A stretch of DNA of 64,000 nt, from the NCBI GenBank assembly GCA_034336665.1, contig JAPFBE010000003.1, forward strand, positions 33,454,360 to 33,518,359, given 5' to 3'. The notes below the pieces were generated by a model, which made no database searches, had not been told where the DNA came from, and was given only the letters and a program-made list of their open reading frames with translations. Positions 15,901-29,507 of this stretch are shown piece after piece. The stretch's first letter is position 1. Every line of letters begins with the position of its first letter. This DNA comes from Luscinia megarhynchos. Taxonomy: Eukaryota; Chordata; Aves; Passeriformes; Turdidae. The position numbers were made by a program, and so were the translations under genes.

Positions 15901-18900
15901 CTAAAGTGGTTCAAGATAGTTCCAATCCCTTGTCCCTTGAAGTAATCCTCAAGGCACATCTCTGCTTTGTGCTTGGGGATTGATATGGCAAGCTCTTTGC
16001 TCTTTGCTGCTTGTACTTTGAGGAAGGGCTCTTAAAAAGCAAAACAAATGTTTAGAATAAACACGCGTCTTTTACAATACTAGAAAGACTGAGTGCTGCT
16101 TGCTTACTTCAGTGTGGTTCTGCTAAAGGTGCAGGAAAACTGCAGATTTATATCCTCTACATTCCTGGTCATTTTTTTTGGGTGTCAGTTATAGGAATTT
16201 GTTATCTTTGTATACCTGCCTGATCATAGTCAGGACTGGACCAGGATGAAACTTGTATGATGCTTTTTCTACACACTTGTATGAACACTTGTGTTTTATT
16301 TTTTGTGGTGTTATTTTATTTAGTCATTTTTTCACCTGCTTTGCATGTATAATAGTTGACAGAGAAGCAATCTCTAGAAATTTAGTTTCCTCCCTACTGC
16401 TAGAAGTATGAGATATTTTCTTTGCAACAGCAAAGTTCTGTTTCCTTCAGAACTAGTGCATGAGGCTACTGTAGCATAGACATAATAAGATTTATCCCTG
16501 TGGACAGTTTTCTAAATTCCTTGAACTGGGTGCTATTTTTGGAAACTGGAGACTTTTGAAAATTACCCAAACTCTCTGTGCTGCAGGAGAACAAGGCTAG
16601 AAAGGACTGCCCAGTTAATCAAATGAAATTACCCCACATTCAACCCAGCCATGGAATAGAAAGTTCCTTTCCAAGTGTTCAGAGACCACAGGATTAGAAC
16701 ACAAGAGATTCAAGAATCATACTGGGAGAAACTTGCTTTACATGTAAGTCTTTCTCCCAAATCTTTTTAGTGAAACTCCTCCTTCTCATATTTTACACAA
16801 TGACAAGGGTCCCAAAAAGGTCACTCCTTTAAATATTGTATATGTGCATGCCATGTTGTGTTTAATAAACTTTGAGGATTATCATCTTTCACGTCACTTC
16901 AATGTCTGCATGAGGTAAGATAGGTTTTTATCCTTCATAAGATTATTATTTAAATGGACTGTTGTCCCCACAATACATATGATTGGAAAAGGTGTCATAG
17001 TTTAGCTTTTTGTATTTGGATGTAGGAATGAGGAAGAAAGTAATGTTTATTTCAGAAAATAATGGTATCTATGGCAACAGATGCATACTGTGTTTCAATG
17101 GGGAAATACAAGGAGCCATGTTAGAAAAGAGGAGGTTATTCCAATAATAGCTTTTCAATAATTCATTGAACAAATTTTACAAGTCAAGTTAAGAAGTACT
17201 GCCACAGACAAACTAATGAGTATTAAGTTAATTTTGATACTCGATACTGATTATTCCTGCAATTAAATATTCTTCTCAGGTTATGGTTAAAAAACTGCCT
17301 GAAAAATATTTTCCAGAGAGACACTATCAAAATAAAGTTTGACATTTCTCAACTGGAAATAGAATACAAACTTTTTATAGCTGTCCTTGTTACCATTTTA
17401 TATCCATGGTGTCTCTAGCAGGATAACAAAGATTTCTAGCTGCATGTCCACAGGCAGAAACGGGTTACAGCTGAGTTTTTATTTAACTAGTACTTAAAAG
17501 CTTACCTAATTCATAAACATTTGTGTTAGGGGTATGTGGTTCCTACAGGCACATTAGTAGAGTTTCTAATTTATATTGTTTCTTGTTAATAATTCAAAAT
17601 AATGACATCTTTCCAAAGCCTTAGGTGTTGTCCCTGGCTGCTGTTTTGCTTGTACTGTATCTGTCTGAAGCTGTAAGTCCCTTTACCCTCTTGCAATATA
17701 CCCTGCTCCCAAAACCGCAGCAAGAAACATGAGAAAGCACTTTATATCTTTGTGTATAGTAGTTGTGGAGAGCCAGGGCTGCATGCTAATGATCTCAATA
17801 GTGACTAATGAGTAGTGAAGCTTTCAAGCAGGAAAATGTTGAAAGAGATGAAATAGCAGTAGTGAGAGAGAAAGACTAAATCAGACCACCAGCATTAAAA
17901 CCTGACACCAGCAGCCTGGAATTTTCAGGTGAAATGCACACCAGTTCAGGGAGTCACTATAGGATATATGCCCCAACTCACTCTTTTAAACATTATTTTA
18001 ATAGCTGTTAGTTTTCCAATTAGAAATCAGAGAGAATTAGGAGTTAAAAGAGTGTATAGATTCTGTGCCATTTCACTGTGAAGGGATTAATTTTATCATT
18101 AAAGAAACATGCAAAGATAAGCATGTGTAAAGCGAACATAGACCTGGCTCAGATACACACTTTGGCAGCAATTCCAAAACGAAATCCTTGACTGGCTGTA
18201 GTCTTTGTACATGTATATTTTAGTATGTTTAACCTAAAATTTATGTACATGGTTGGCCTGTAGAGGACTGGGAAGGTGGCACAGAGCTCCTGAGTGGCTA
18301 CTCTAGATTAGTGATCCTTCTTCTTCATCAACCCTGCTGGACAAAGGAATTCCATTTTATATGCTGGGCATGCTGCATGGTGAGTGTGGTGGAATGAGGC
18401 TCTTCTTTACATGTGTGCCCAGACAGCCTGTAAAGGCCTGAAGGCACTAGGAATGTGATTTCTCACCTTGTGAAGGATTACAGAGATCTTCAAGCACCTT
18501 GTCCCCAGTGAGTCTGTTATAATAAAGAGTGTTTTCATTCTGAAGAAATTCACCATCTAGAGGAAAAATTTGATATATTCAGTTTTTCTAAAGACATAAT
18601 TTTACCTTTTCTGTCACTCCAAACCCCTGAGCTAGATATTTGTTTGTTTGTGGATGTGGTATGCTTTTCTGTGGTGCTGGTAAGTCAGATCCAGATTTTT
18701 TCCAAATGTTTTCCTATTACAGAAAATGACATTTCTCTTTTAAATTTACTCTTTCAAAAATAAACACTACAGACAAAATTTTCTATCCTGACCGACACAG
18801 CAGCTCTCACCTCCTGTAGTCTGTTCTTCCTGAATGAGGGGAACTCCCATTGATGTGTAGATCTGAGAGAAGAATTTTGCCCTAAGGGCTCAATTTTGCT

Positions 18901-21257
18901 CTGAGATTGACACACGCATATCATCAAAAATAGAATAATCTATGCATTTGAGGAGCTATCAGCAGCTCCTGTGCAATGCTGTTGCTCCTGGAGATTTCTG
19001 ACATCCTACTACAATGTGTGATAGGCTGAGAGTTATCCTAGGTCTAATGCTTGCCATAACATCTCCCTCAAAACAGATGAGGTAGAAATAAAGGGTGATC
19101 TTACTTTGCTATTGTAATTAATCATATCATGACATACCAGGCAAATTTAACAAATGTTTTTTTCTTATAACACTTCCTTGATTGGGTCTCATTCTGGAGT
19201 CTCTTCAGACAGGTACTCAGGAACTGTCTCTCTTGCACAAGTATTTTCACATCTTTTGACATTCTCTGAGACCCATCTGCAAAATATGGCATTTGTGACT
19301 TTTAGAGGAAAGAGTATGTCACACTGGACATAAGACCTGGGGTTTCATTGTGGTAGAAGAGTGCATTGGTGCCTTGCTCTGGGATGTTTGTGTACCTAGA
19401 AAAAGTTATCTGAGGGACACTCCTTGCACAGAGAGTGTCTGTGATCTTTCTTTCTGACACTTTTTCTCCAGGTTTTCCTGTTGTCCTGAATAGTATGACT
19501 GCTGGGGTCCAGTGAGCACAAGTTTGGGTAGAAATCAGTACTTTCCATTGATTTCTCTCACTCCTGATCTGACACCTCCTTCTTCTGCTCATCAGTTACA
19601 GTCACTTTCAGGTATCCCTAGATATATAACAAGCACGTTCTTAGTCCAAAATAAGGCATCTGGATGTAGTATAGCAGGAGATGGGTGTCATGATTCACTG
19701 CTGGGTGGGACTGGGGCCTTGAGGAGCAGGATTATTGTGCTTTCTTTCTAAAAACTTTGTCCTGCTGTTCTGGAGCCAGTGACACAGTGCTAGGATAGCA
19801 ACACCTCTTAAAGAACTTCTTAAGTGCATGTAGCTCAGAGCTCTAAAGCTGGCCTCCCCTTGCCTAAAACTGCATTACAAGAGACATTTATAAAGATTTT
19901 CCAAATGGGTACAAAATTAACTCTCTTTGCCTTGTGCTAGCGGTATCTGTGACAGCAGTTAGGAGACTGTCATATCACAAGAAGCTTTCATTCTGGTTTT
20001 TAACTCCACCTCTGCTATGATCTGCCTCCCTGTTGGAAGTTTCAAAGGAAGGAGGTTCCTTTTCTTGCCATACAAGTTGGAAGCTCCTTTTTTCCCTCTC
20101 CTGTGATTACAGCAAAGGACCCATTCTCATTGAAATTGGCAGGAATAACAGAACCTCCTTTTACTCTGGAGAAGAGTTATTTTCTTCCAGAGGAAGACCC
20201 TGAAGAGCAGTTCCCAGCACTGCCTACTGGGTCCCCTGTATTCTCCCAGTCTCACACAGTTCCTCTAGCAATATCAAAAGAATTCTTCAGAGGAATTGCT
20301 TAAAACATCCAATTTTTTAAAATAAATAAAAATAATAAAATTTCCCAAGAACTGTGCTAATGTGAATATCCCATTAATTCTTTAACAAAGGCCAAATAAT
20401 CATAGTTTGGGAAGACTGGTTTATGTAAACAATAACACAGTTAAATCCCAGAGACTGGTTAGAGTTTGGAGTGGGATACAGCCTGATGTCCATGGAGGTG
20501 CTGACAGTGTGTATTCCTGTGTTAGCCCAATGATCACACTAGTTCATTCACCCAACAGAGTCTAGAGCAGACACTCAGGGACTGATTCACAAAGGGAGAT
20601 GTTATGGGGTGTAGAGACCTCCAAGTGAGTTTTGGTGTAAGACATACAAAGGAACTTCTGGCAGGATATCTGGCACCTTGCAGGATACACCAGAGCATCA
20701 GAAATGGCAGCTATTTTGCCTCCTCATTCTTTTGTAGCCATCCATGTTGGTAACCACTAAGTTTAGGCTTCTGAATCTTCATCAAAATCTCCACTCCAGA
20801 GTCACTGTGCCATGACTAATTCCTGTAATTTGATCATATTGACTGTGACGTATGATACAGGATCAGTCAAGGACATTCAGTGGTATTCCGATTTTGTAAC
20901 TGATGTTTATCAAAGATGTAGAAACTTTAATAAACAGTGCAGAAAGCTTATCTGGTGAATATGGATTATAATTGAATTTTTTTATTAGTCAGTGTTTTTG
21001 AAAAAAACCGTCTTATTTAAAGTATGAATATTTGCATTCAATGCATTAAAGTGGTTTCAAATATAATGAAAATATAATTCCAGCTATTACTTGAATCTGT
21101 ATTCAGGGACCTGTTTTTTCATTATATGACTTGCCTCTCTTCACAATTGCTGCAGTGATTCTTATTTGCTGCTTGGAACTAAAACACACCTTCTCCTCAC
21201 TTTCAATTTTGCTTAAGGTAAACTTGAGCAAAAGCCTGCTATTTCAGACCTTCTAAC
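12986..21257. other. AT-rich intergenic sequence, no gene seen
   Basis: The longest open frames are 158 codons (14169-14645 minus) and 153 codons (14798-15259 plus). Neither has a recognisable domain, signal peptide or compositional bias beyond chance, and neither shows splice or codon evidence. No interspersed repeat family was recognised here apart from the 18-bp palindrome noted separately. Confidence 0.6.
13242..13259. repeat. Perfect 18-bp palindrome centred on ACGT
   Basis: TGTATACAC at 13242-13250 is followed directly by its exact reverse complement GTGTATACA at 13251-13259, with a central CACGTG (E-box type). It may be a chance product of TA/CA-rich sequence. Confidence 0.9.
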
Positions 21258-21400
21258 TTCAAAATGTTTCACAAACATTTAAGACTAACCACAACCATAT
21301 TTTTCAGTAGGAAATATAACACATATTACAGGTGGGGAAACTGAGACAAAATAGCATCCTGAGACAGCACATGAAATGCTCAACCTGCTTCAGGCCACTA
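21258..21400 (+). repeat. MIR-like ancient SINE fragment, sense
   Basis: AAAATGTTTCACAAACATTTAA is followed by a degenerate CTAACCACAACC, then AGTAGGAAATAT and ATTACAGGTGGGGAAACTGAGACA. The last part matches the MIR core/3' consensus pattern (TTTACAGATGGGGAAACTGAGGCA) very closely; the first part matches the AAAGTGCTTTACAAACATT segment. A 92-codon minus-strand frame covering it is not coding. Confidence 0.75.
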
Positions 21401-22474
21401 GGTATGTGCTGCCAGGCAAAATGGAAATGTATAAGAGCTATAAGGCAATTGCTAGGGTTATCAAAAGACGTGTTTACCAGAGATAACACAGTATACCCAT
21501 TGTGGGAGTGGTTGGTGACACAGCTACAGAAACCTGTGTTGCATTGGCAGATGGGCATGATGGTTTTACCAGTATAAAACATTGGCTGATCATCATACTC
21601 TTCACATCAGCCTCCTCTGAGGAAAAGCATATGCCTGACAGTCATAAAAAACTGATGAGTTTTGTAAATAAAGCCTCAAGATCAACAGATCAACATATAT
21701 GTTGAAGTGCTATTTGGTTCCTGGAAATAACACAAATGCCAGGCTTGTTTCTGTAGAACACAGGTCTTAAATCTTACATATTAGCAGATGTAAACCTCTG
21801 ATGGGGAAAAATCCCACCTCCTCAAGCTGATGAGGCTACTAATAAAATGTTTGTCATACTCCTGATGAACACAACAAAATATTTGCTGTAGGAGGAAAAC
21901 TGTTGCACAAAAATTTTTTTTTGCACTTGTAGAAATTCATATAAGAAAGGAAAAAATTAAAATACAATTTTGAATCTCTAAAGCAGCAGAAACCTGAACT
22001 GAGAAATCCAGCAGGCTGAGAAAACACCTGTAACCAAACAAAGCATAAAAATCTGGAATCTTTCCTTACATTTATACATTTTATTTTATGCAGTACAGCT
22101 GAGTGCATCTGTAGCGGGCACTCCAGAAATCACTTTTTATTAAATCATACTTTTCCTGCCTTTAGTTTTTTCCATATGTCCTAAACCAATACTGCTTTAC
22201 TTCACTGATCAGATGAGCCAAGTAGCTTCTCCTAGTGGCAGAGGAGACCACAGGCTGCATCCTGTCTCCCATCATAATGGGATCCACTCGATAGGAGCCC
22301 TGGAATTGTCACTGCTGTAATATTGGCTTTACTACACAGGGAGTCCTAAACTGATGCTTCCCAGAATGTTGGGCTGGCTAAGACTTTGCTAAATCCATAT
22401 ATGACTCAGGAAAAATCTTACGTGCTTCAGAGCAGTCCAGGAAAGCAGGTGAGTTAGGGCAGACTGCCATGATT

Positions 22475-22539
22475 AAAAGAAAAAAAAAAAAAAAAAAAAA
22501 GAAAAAAAAGAAAAAAAAAGAAAGAAAAAAGAAAAAAAA
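22475..22539. repeat. A-rich tract with (A)nG units
   Basis: About 65 bases of almost pure A, starting with a run of roughly 22 A and then AAAAAAAAG-type units. It could be a simple repeat or the tail of an old retroposed sequence. No recognisable parent sequence is visible upstream, so a simple repeat is preferred. Confidence 0.85.
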
Positions 22540-24229
22540 TTCTGTTGCTTTTAACCATCTTGTTGTCTGAAGACCATTCCCTGTTCACTTATAAAGGAAT
22601 GGGAGTAAGCAAACCGAATGAATTGTCTAGCAAGGCTACAGAGCTGGGTATACTTTTAATAAACCAAAGCTCAGCTGGAAATTTCTGAAGCACTGATGGA
22701 TTGAAGAAGAATTTTTGACTATCAGCTACTGAAGTCTCTTTTTCCAGGTCAGATTGCCAGCTGCAGACCATCACACATATTTATTAACAAAACCCATTGC
22801 CTTGCACCCTGCCTTAGAGCTGGATTTTAGTTATTTACTGACTGGAGTATGAATATGACATGACTTAAGAAGAGACAATTTAGTCAATGGAAGCAAAAAT
22901 CCACCTGTTTTCCTCAGGTTTGCCATATGATTCTCTCTCTCTGGCACACATGGCGTGGCCTATGGCCTAAGCCTCATTAGAACTAACTTCACTTCCTGGA
23001 GCTATCACTTATGATCATGATGCTCAGAAAAATTACCTTAAGGATAGAACAGAGATGTAAGCAATTTTTCAGGCATAGTTTCAGTACTGGAAGGCCATTT
23101 AACTTCCCTTATTATGTCATGTATTTTGGATTTTAACATATGATTATTTAAAAACAAGAGAGACAGTTCTTCCCTCCTGGTAGAAATTCTGATTTTCAAA
23201 CCTCAAAGACAATAAAACTTGCAATGCTGATGTCCATTAATCTTATTTGCCAACATTAGAAAGTGTAATTCTATTTTTTCTTTTAGATCTCCTTTCAGCA
23301 AGCTCTTTTCCCATAACCTCTTGTTTTTTCTCTATCTCTTGGGGCTCAGCATTGTCAGTGTTCTAGTTCATTCACATTTCACATTGCTGGTCAAGATAAA
23401 GTGCTTAGGGTTATGAAATGTTGATGGATGACCAAATGAAGCTTCAATGTCATAGACCTCTAAATCTATTGTATTTAATTAGAAATTTCTTAGGAGCTCT
23501 CAATCCTTTAAATTCTTTCTTGAATAAAACCTATAGGGAGACATGGTATTTTGTTTTCTGTAAGAACACCAGAAAGGGTAGAGAATAAGTTTGGAATTGA
23601 TCAAAAGCAGCCCCATGAATCCAGGTTCATCTCAGAGGGGATTGTTGGATGAGCCAAGGCCTGTGTTGCACAGGCAGTTATCTCTGTGTATGAGATTGGT
23701 CACAGGGCTTTTAATTAATCAGTCTTGCCTATATATTACAATTACCAGCTTTGACAGTCAGAATAATTTGCAACTTCTATGCATTTTGAGATTGGACCCC
23801 AAAACTGTTTGCATTATGGAAAAGGAAGGATAATATCAGTGGTTTTTTTTTGTTTTTTTTCCCTTGATAATTCCTAAAATGTCATTCTCTTCTGGAGCTA
23901 GGAATTAGAATGGTAATAGTAGGATTGGTAGGACTGTGCTTCCCTTTCCCCATCAGAGCATATACAGGATTTCTGTACCATGTGACATGATGTCTAAAAG
24001 TTTAAAAACTTCTTCTAAAGCCAAACTCTGAGGAATACTTCACAGTGAAAGCAATCGATAAAACTCTAAACTTTCTTTTATGTGTCTCTAACCTTTGGCT
24101 GAAGACTATGTAGAGCTTTTTTGATAATTAAGAAGAAATACAAATTATCCTGGTATTTTAACTGCTCATAGTAGATGAGAAAATCTCTGTAGTAATCCTA
24201 TTTTCACTCAGTCTCTAAAATGGTCCATT

Positions 24230-24375
24230 GGCAGTAAAAATGATCACATGCCATCTCAGTTTAATGACAAATATGTTTTGGAAACAATACTGACATTTGG
24301 AATATTCATTTAGTCATTTTGCAATTGTGCACGTGTGACCAGCCAGTAAACTTTTCAAGTTTAGTAAAAAAAAAA
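24230..24375. promoter_or_regulatory. Weak candidate conserved non-coding element with a CACGTG E-box
   Basis: Non-repetitive AT-rich sequence with a palindromic E-box CACGTG at 24330-24335, a TGCAATTGTGCACGTG context, and several TTTAGTCATTTTG / ATTTAGTCATT-type words. The call is by texture only. Confidence 0.12.
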
Positions 24376-27300
24376 TTGTGAGCAAGTTTTTATGACTGGA
24401 AATGGTACTAAATATATGGCTGTATCTTCAGCCAGCATAACCACAGTGTACCTTGAATGATGTCAGCAAAAACACTCTATTTTGGTTTTGTTAAGGACAC
24501 AATAGTGTGTGCAGTTCCAACTTGAAATAATCAGCTTTCTCACTCGCTCAGGAGAGCATTGCCAAATTCAAAATTTTAATACTTTTAAGCTGTGAGGGTT
24601 TAAAGTGATAGATTTGCTCAGGGTTGGGAGGAAAAATTTAATCTGACTTCTTGTTTTGGATTAAGAAAAGTGCTTCCAGAGCCCTGAATCTGAGTGAAGG
24701 ATGGCGTCACTTTGGTCCATAATAGCAGCACTTCTCTTGGAATCTGTAGCTCTGCAGGGATTATGAGAACATGGAATTTGGAGAAAGAAAATTTGGCTAA
24801 GTCAGATAGTTTATTCCCCTGAAAGAAGTGAATATTCCATAAACAGATGAGAGACTAGCCCTTATGTATAAATCCTACTGAATTTATAGTGGGGAGAACA
24901 AAGCTGTAGTAGCAGCTACTAATAAAGCATTTGAATGCATAAGATTAAATTTTTGGTATAAATTATTGCATTGTCCTGTAGTGTGTTTCTAGCTGATAAT
25001 AAGAATTTTAGTCATAATCAGGTGTCATGAGAACCTGGAGAAAATTATTATGATGGCATGAATTCATTGGGTCTTTTCATAGAGGTGTTATTGTTGTCTA
25101 ACTTCAAATTCAGCTTCGACTGGTTAAGTGCCTTAACAAAATCTGAGTACAACCCTCCTCTTGGCAGGAGCTCATGGGCTGAAGAGGCATCTTTCTCAGT
25201 AATTATATTGACACAGCTTAATTCATGTGGTTGGGAGACAAAAAGACAAAAATTTGTAGCTCTCTTCACTGTGCCGGCTCTTGTAGCAGCCTCAGACCTT
25301 ACATAAATTTGCAGATAAGCCTATGTATGATGTTTATATGGATCTTTCATTTTTACCTGCATATCACTGAGGTGTACAACACATTCAAACTCTTTCAGAA
25401 ATAAAAAGCTAGATAAGAGGTAACTTTGAGTAATTTTCTTTTTTTTTTTTTTCCCTTTCTCCTGGCTCTGCTTAAACTACTTTGTGTTAAGTTTTCCAGA
25501 TGATGCCCTTCTGTCTTTTGGCAATTCTAACCACATGGAATTTGAAGACTGCTTTTATATATAATGGATTTTCAGATGTTTGACAACCTGCTTGGACCTA
25601 GATGCAGTTTCAGCCTTGCTCATCGTGTTCAGAGATCTGTCATCCTGAACAAGGGTGAGAAAGTCTTAGAAGCAACAAGCCTGGGATTTCCATGGAGTGT
25701 ATGATAAAGATGTAGTCAAAGACATGCAGAGGGAAGTGATATTTTCCCACTTTGAGGTATCTGTTATGGTGTTTGCCTGCTTCTCTTTTATACCAAAGGT
25801 GTGAGTTTATTTGTCTTTCTTATTTATTGCTGCACCACTGATCTGGGACCAGATGTAAGTCCTGTGCATGTTGAGAGCAGCAGGTTTACTGGATGTGTGC
25901 AGACCACCTGCACCCTGCACATGTAACAGATCCACTCCTTCCATGACCTGTTAGATTTACAAAACTTGTGCAATGTGGCTTGCACACCTAGGAAACGACG
26001 AGAGGAATTGCCTAGATCTAGATCTTCTGAGGGTTTAGAAAGAAGAAGGGAAATTTTCACTGCAGGAAAGCTGACCTTCAAGAAGGAGGAATGTTTCCCC
26101 GTTTGGGAAACTTATTCTGTGAGGTTTGGACGGAAGACAAATCCAGGGGCTGTGAGAAACCTTAGTATCTGAGGCAGAAATCTGTTCAGCAGTTAATATG
26201 GCTTCAGGCTCTGCAATCCCCCGAGGCAGGAAAGCAACCTCTGTGCCTTAGAAACTCCTTCAAGGTGTCAGCCTTGTCAGTGTGGCACTTGTGAACCACT
26301 GCACTGGCAAGGCACAGGGTGTGAAGGCTCCGGGTCCCACACATCAGGCTGGTAGAGAACCTTGGAAGTGATGCAGCTGTCAACAGCAATGGGAAACGGG
26401 AAAGATACCAGGCAACACAAATTAGTCACCAGGAGGTAACTGATGATGCTGAAAATAAAAACGAGGGAAGAAGACATCTTAAGTGGAATAATAAGGCGAT
26501 GAAGAATTTTACTGCTGAGAAAACTTTGGATGAGTGGGGGACAGCAGAAGATGTGAATGGCCCCACACTCTTTATCTGCTTACAAAAGGGAAAGCAGTTA
26601 AGGGATAATAGCTGTCATACAATAGGTGTATAGATGTTCTGAGAGGTTCCTTTGGTTTCCACTTACTTAGGCAGTCAGAATTAACTATGAAAGTGGTCAG
26701 GGCTATTTTACTCTGAAATACTTTTTATTTAATTTTTTAAAAATTTTATTTTAAAGAAGGCTGTATTAAAAAAGAAGGTAAAACTCACAGGTGAAAGTCT
26801 GTGACTGAAGAGAAAATTTCACAATCTAATGAAGCAAGAGCCTGATTACAAAGGGGATTGTGAGTGGATCTGGAACAAATCATCGGAAAATCATGAAATA
26901 ACTCTTGACAAAGTACTTAGAGTTTGTCAAACTAACCAGGTGCCCAGTTCAGAATAAAAGAGAGGACATAATTGAGAATCCAAAACAGAGCAAAGAAAGA
27001 TGCTTGATGAAGCTATAATTGGAGTCCTACAAGAGCAGCATGTGCTCCTGCAGATTGCATGGAAAAGAGCACAAGCCATAAAGTGGAAGAAGGTATGCAC
27101 TAGATTACATCACTGTGAAATAGCGTGTAAGAAGCAGCACGCAGGAGATCAATGACAGCACCGTGTGCTCTGGGGGATTCTTCATAGGAGCAATTCATCA
27201 GAAGATGAATGGACTATCACCCTGAAAGCAAGTAAGACATTTATTCATTTTAAATTGGATACTGGTGCGCATGATGGTGTGTTGATTGAAATAATGTTAT

Positions 27301-29507
27301 CCTCCTGACAAGAAGCAGATAATGGAGAGTCAGGGGAGGTTTACAGGGGTAAGATAATAGCAACTAAAGTTAACATGAGGGTAAATAAAGTGGACAGATA
27401 CAGCCTGTATTAACTCTATGGAGAAGAGCATTCATTATGGAAAAAATAATGTGTCTAATCTTTGTTCTCATGAGGACAATGTGCTGATGAGAGAGGACAA
27501 GAGGACAGTATACCTGAGGAAGCATCAGAGGACACCAGCTAGGGAACAAGCTGTATTTGAGCAGAACACACATCAGAGGAGAGAGTCAGGCTTCCTCCAA
27601 CCCCTCTTCCTATTCAAATTCCATTCCTCTGAAGGAAGAGGCAAAAAAAAGATACATGTGAGTTTATACCCCAACAATCATAAAATTCATAGGAGAGTGA
27701 GCTGTGGGTACAGTCTTTATTCACTAATAAAGATTTTCTCTAGAGAGAAAAATAGGGACAGGATGTTTTCTGTCTGGATATATCAGAAGAATTGAATAAA
27801 TATGAATAAAAGAAAAAAGTCACAGTAGTTGTTAGGGGATAATTTTTTGGTTGTCTCACACCAGATTTTTTCATATGCAGGATGTATCAGCAGGATTCCA
27901 GGGAAAGTCTATGGAAAAACACAGCACATGTTTTATGAGTTTTCCATGTCTTGTTGAGAAAACCCTGTTTCTTCAGACTTCCATTTATGTTGTGCTCAGC
28001 ATTCCATTTGTATAACAAAAATAAAAAGTTTTGATAGCACAGAAGAAATTGGGGCACCACAGAAGACATTTTAATATGGGAAAAACACTAAAAGAAACTG
28101 AAATGTTGAAAGAGAATAACTGGAAGCTCTGAGCATCCTGGAACAGAACCAAAGCAGCTGGGTTAGTGTGATGCCAGCAAAATGTAAATTTTCTGTAACA
28201 TAAATAACACACCTGAGAAAGAAGGTTATTTGGCTAGACATATAGGTAACAGTGAACCACTGCAGTTGACAAAGAAATAGTAGATTTCTGGGAATGATGG
28301 ATTACATTAGAACAATTGTGCCTTATACTGCTGCCTGAATAAGTAAATAGAGAATGCTCCTACACAATGACATTGCCTGACCTTAATAAAAAGTCTAAGA
28401 AGTTAAAGGAATTAATCTGGGAGGATGGTATGCCCAAAACTATGTTGTCCACAGGTGTTTCAAAGAAGTATTTTGGGATTTCAGTGTAATCTTCTTGTAG
28501 GAGAGTGGTCACAGCTAGAGACCAGTGGTTAATGAATAGTAGATGCTAACAGGAAATGAGAGTTAATAAGCTCAGATAGAAAAGGAGGCTTTGGCATGGT
28601 TGTAAAAGACTTCATGTCTTAGTTGTGGGAGGCCTTAGCTATTACTATTTTATTAGCTGAAATCGACTGCAAACCACTTATTGCTGTTACTGAAAATGAC
28701 CTTGTGAACACTCCAGAGAATTCACAGCTTACTTTTATTTTTTTCAACTACAAATGGATGATTTGTAAATTGAACCTGAACCTGGAAGGGATTTGGAGAT
28801 GCAGACTCACTCTTCCAATTATTTGAAGTTCAACATTAGTATATTTTGCAAATAAAAATAAAATTTGTGCTCTGAGGTGAGCTAGAACCTTGAGTTTCAT
28901 ACTGACTACTTAGGATGAGATTCTACACAAAGTAATAAAGATTAAAATTATAGTGGCAAATCCAGCATATCCCTCATCATTCTTATCAGTGCAAAGGGAG
29001 CTACTATCCCTGAGTGAAATCCTGTTTCAGTAACTATACTACTAAGTTAATAAAAAACATGTGAAAAGTAGTCACAGAGGTTGATAGGGGTTCTTTGAGG
29101 AAAAAAAATGTAGCAGAAAGAGGAGAGTTAATTTGAACTTAAATGAAGAATCTCTTAAATTCTGTTACATATGCCAGAACTAAAGATCAAGGTGTAGGAA
29201 AGTGTTGTACTGAAGATACAGAGAAAAAACTGGCTGGAGCAAATTACTCACAAATAATTTGCAGAGATTAAAGGGGAAAAGTACAAAACAGAACACTATG
29301 AACTATAATTACTTACTTATTATATATTATATATTGCTTACTTACTTATATATATTTACAATTATTCTGACTCCTGGGAGATTATTTTGTTGGGAGATAC
29401 AGGTAAGGAGTTGATGATGGATATCAAAGATCTTTCCTGATACACTACATTTGACAGCAAAGGGCCAGAATTAGTTATACATGTGAGCAGTGAAATATTG
29501 GTTTAAT

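Larger units (their letters stand above)
21401..29507. other. AT-rich intergenic sequence, no gene seen
   Basis: Contains the A-rich tract at 22475-22539, a T run near 25437-25452 and (TA)/(CTTA) simple sequence at about 29312-29352. Open frames are at most 125 codons (27418-27795) and carry no family signature. The interval 26160-27400 is somewhat richer in purine-rich GAAG/GAGAG words but has no identifiable element. The 24230-24375 sub-interval is listed as a weak regulatory candidate. Confidence 0.55.

Noticed and set aside
22475..22539. Poly-A tract as the tail of a processed pseudogene
   Set aside because: No coding similarity is visible in the several hundred bases before it and no flanking duplication could be found by eye.
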